A stretch of 7,887 bases of DNA from Pseudomonadales bacterium (GTDB lineage Bacteria; Pseudomonadota; Gammaproteobacteria; Pseudomonadales; Azotimanducaceae). The DNA is taken from positions 1 to 7,887 of the forward strand of contig JAQWQN010000230.1 in assembly GCA_029244465.1 (NCBI GenBank), written 5' to 3'. This document shows positions 6,148 to 7,887 of the stretch, piece after piece. The notes beneath the pieces are model-generated. The model was given only the letters and a program-made list of their open reading frames with translations, was not told the DNA's origin and did not search any database. Numbering within the stretch: position 1 is the stretch's first letter; each line of letters starts with the position of its first letter. The position numbers and the translations under genes were made by a program.

Positions 6148-7599
6148 ATGGCTACAGCACAACGCGCAAGCATCGACGCACAAATCGATGCACTCATGCA
6201 GCCGATCGCAGATGCGGCTAGTAACTTTATTTTCTACAGCGTGCCCATGTTGGGGACTGATGTGCCGCTGATTGTTATTTGGCTAATCGCAGGCGGCGTG
6301 TTTTTTACGACTTATCTCAACTTCATCAACTTTCGCGGTTTCAAGCACGCTTTAGACATCGTTCGTGGCAAGTATGCCCAAAGCAACGATCCAGGACAGA
6401 TCAGCCAATTCCAGGCATTAACAACCGCGGTATCTGGCACGGTGGGTATCGGCAATATCGCCGGTGTCGCCGTGGCCATATCGGTCGGGGGGCCTGGCGC
6501 TACCTTCTGGCTGATCGCCGCAGGATTGCTCGGCATGTCCACCAAACTGGCCGAATGCACACTTGGGGTGAAATACCGAAAAACCGAGAACGGCGAAGTT
6601 TCCGGCGGTCCAATGTACTACCTCGAACACGGCCTTGCAGAGCTTAACTGGCCCAAACTAGGCAAGGGACTCGGCATTTTCTACGCGCTCAGCATGGTGG
6701 TTGGTTGTCTTGGTATTGGCAATATGTTCCAGTCCAATCAGGCAGCATCGATCCTAGTTGATGTCACTGGCGGACAGGACAGTATTTTCGCGAATCAAGT
6801 GTGGGTGATCGGCGTGGTGCTCGCGGTCGCCGTCGGCATCGTGATTATCGGCGGCATCAAATCCATTGCAGCAACCACCGCTAAGCTCGTTCCAGGCATG
6901 GCTTTGCTGTACGTACTGACCGCTTTGCTTGTCATCGCCATGAATTACGAAGCCATTCCAGGTGCGTTTGTTGCCATTTGGCAGGGTGCATTTTCGCCTG
7001 ATGGCGTTACCGGCGGGATGATCGGAGTCATGATCATTGGCTTTAGACGAGCTGTATTTTCCAACGAAGCCGGTCTAGGCTCTGCAGCTATCGCGCACTC
7101 CACAGCGCGCACTAAAGAGCCGGTTAGTGAAGGCTTTGTGGCGCTGCTCGAACCATTTATCGATACAGTCGTCATCTGCACGATGACGGCTCTGGTAATC
7201 ATTACAACGGTCTACGATCCTGCACTGGCTAACCAAAACGTAGCAGGCATTGAACTCACAACTTCAGCCTTCTCTAGCACCCTGTCTTGGTCGCCTATTC
7301 CGCTCTCAATCGCGGCGATCTTGTTCGCCTTCTCGACCATGGTTGCTTGGTCATACTACGGGCTAAAGGCTTTTACCTATCTGGTTGGCGACAGTGCCAT
7401 CGCAGACATCGGATTCAAACTATTCTTTCTCAGCTTTGTTGTACTCGGTAGTGCAATCGAACTTTCTGCATTGATTGCCTTGTCTGACGCGTTGGTCTTT
7501 ATAGTTGCAATACCTAATTTAATTGGTCTTTATATCATGGCACCGATCGTCAAAGCCGAGCTTAAGCGCTATGAAGCGACTCACCTGTCTCGCAGCTAG
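6148..7599 (+). CDS. Sodium:alanine/glycine symporter, AGCS family
   Basis: The 483-residue protein matches the AGCS family in length and landmarks. Residues 97-108 read GTVGIGNIAGVA, 114-129 GGPGATFWLIAAGLLG (the family signature region), 153-160 GGPMYYLE, and 299-318 FRRAVFSNEAGLGSAAIAHS, a highly conserved stretch. About ten to eleven hydrophobic helices are evident. Members import alanine or glycine, sometimes with D-isomers, together with Na+ or H+ across the inner membrane. The ATG at 6148 lacks a clear Shine-Dalgarno site and may be translated from a leaderless transcript. The first 30 residues form an amphipathic N-terminal extension before the first membrane helix, as is common here. 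Its last 29 bases overlap the start of the exported amidohydrolase, which suggests coupled expression and perhaps uptake of a hydrolysis product. The exact substrate is inferred from family only. Confidence 0.93.
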   Translation: MATAQRASIDAQIDALMQPIADAASNFIFYSVPMLGTDVPLIVIWLIAGGVFFTTYLNFINFRGFKHALDIVRGKYAQSNDPGQISQFQALTTAVSGTVGIGNIAGVAVAISVGGPGATFWLIAAGLLGMSTKLAECTLGVKYRKTENGEVSGGPMYYLEHGLAELNWPKLGKGLGIFYALSMVVGCLGIGNMFQSNQAASILVDVTGGQDSIFANQVWVIGVVLAVAVGIVIIGGIKSIAATTAKLVPGMALLYVLTALLVIAMNYEAIPGAFVAIWQGAFSPDGVTGGMIGVMIIGFRRAVFSNEAGLGSAAIAHSTARTKEPVSEGFVALLEPFIDTVVICTMTALVIITTVYDPALANQNVAGIELTTSAFSSTLSWSPIPLSIAAILFAFSTMVAWSYYGLKAFTYLVGDSAIADIGFKLFFLSFVVLGSAIELSALIALSDALVFIVAIPNLIGLYIMAPIVKAELKRYEATHLSRS

Positions 7600-7887
7600 T
7601 CTCGCACTTGCCGTCCAGGCTTGGGCGGAAGTCGATACCGTTTTCGTCTCAAACCACGTTCTCTCGATGAACGGTGGACGATCGGCAAAGCCACTGGCGG
7701 TCGCGGTCACTGCTGACCGTATCAGTTGGGTCGGTGCCATCAACGAAATCGATGAGCGGGTTGGTAACGAGACCAAAGTCGTGCAACTTGGAGATCAAGC
7801 CTTATTGCCCGGGTTCATAGATGCACACGGCCACGCCTCTTTTCTCGCCTTAACGACCCAACTGGCCAACATCTCTTCGCCACCCGT
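7571..7887 (+). CDS. YtcJ-like exported amidohydrolase (N-terminal part, runs off the right edge)
   Basis: From ATG 7571 the frame is open to the window end for 105 complete codons. Residues 1-19 form a signal peptide (KR followed by a Leu/Ala core ending AWA). Then comes the small beta-sandwich part (DTVFVSNHVLSMN, AVAVTADRISWVGA) and, at residues 80-88, PGFIDAHGH, whose His86 and His88 are the first metal ligands of the amidohydrolase barrel. The text ends in LANISSPPV, a phrase typical of the YtcJ branch. Members are metal-dependent hydrolases of amides or related bonds; many are exported and their substrates are poorly known. The start lies inside the last 29 bases of the symporter gene, in another frame, implying translational coupling. 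Unlike the relative at 183-1583 it keeps the HxH motif and shows no lesion in the visible part. Confidence 0.9.
   Translation, partial: MKRLTCLAASLALAVQAWAEVDTVFVSNHVLSMNGGRSAKPLAVAVTADRISWVGAINEIDERVGNETKVVQLGDQALLPGFIDAHGHASFLALTTQLANISSPP

Noticed and set aside
1..7887. CRISPR array, tRNA/rRNA genes, insertion sequence ends, phage genes
   Set aside because: No spaced direct repeats, cloverleaf-like segments, transposase text or terminal inverted repeats were seen on either strand by eye.

Overview
The window reads as ordinary chromosomal DNA of a Gram-negative bacterium, most probably a Gammaproteobacterium, possibly marine. That placement rests on a SirB2-family membrane protein, an exported YceI protein, a YtcJ-type exported amidohydrolase and an alanine/glycine symporter of the AGCS type. 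It is a family-level impression, not a proof. Coding density is high. Genes sit on both strands, several intergenic gaps are under 40 bp, and at two places convergent reading frames end in overlapping stop codons. I see no tRNA, rRNA, CRISPR array, insertion sequence or phage gene.

Layout from left to right. 1-186 (+): C-terminal tail of an NADP-dependent CurA-like oxidoreductase. 183-1583 (-): a decayed YtcJ-like amidohydrolase carrying several frameshifts, two nonsense codons and an internal deletion that removed the metal-binding HxH segment. 1580-2431 (-): an intact sulfotransferase whose stop overlaps the pseudogene's presumed GTG start. 2459-3055 (+): a secreted YceI-family protein, divergent from the sulfotransferase with only 27 bp between starts. 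3052-3213 (-): a possible 53-residue protein with two CxxC pairs. 3273-4181 (-): a luciferase-like, probably F420-dependent oxidoreductase. 4303-5577 (+): a 424-residue polytopic membrane protein resembling MOP-superfamily exporters. 5753-6109 (-): a SirB2-family membrane protein. 6148-7599 (+): a sodium:alanine/glycine symporter. 7571 to the right edge (+): the N-terminal part of a second, apparently intact, exported YtcJ-like amidohydrolase that overlaps the symporter gene.

The clearest functional unit is the last pair. An exported amidohydrolase is translationally linked to an amino-acid symporter, which suggests that an N-acylated or amide substrate is hydrolysed outside the cytoplasm and a small product imported. 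This is inference from gene order. The window therefore holds one dead and one live member of the same hydrolase family, each last in a two-gene overlap. The most interesting unexplained item is the small two-CxxC reading frame at 3052-3213. I found no convincing new multi-gene system.
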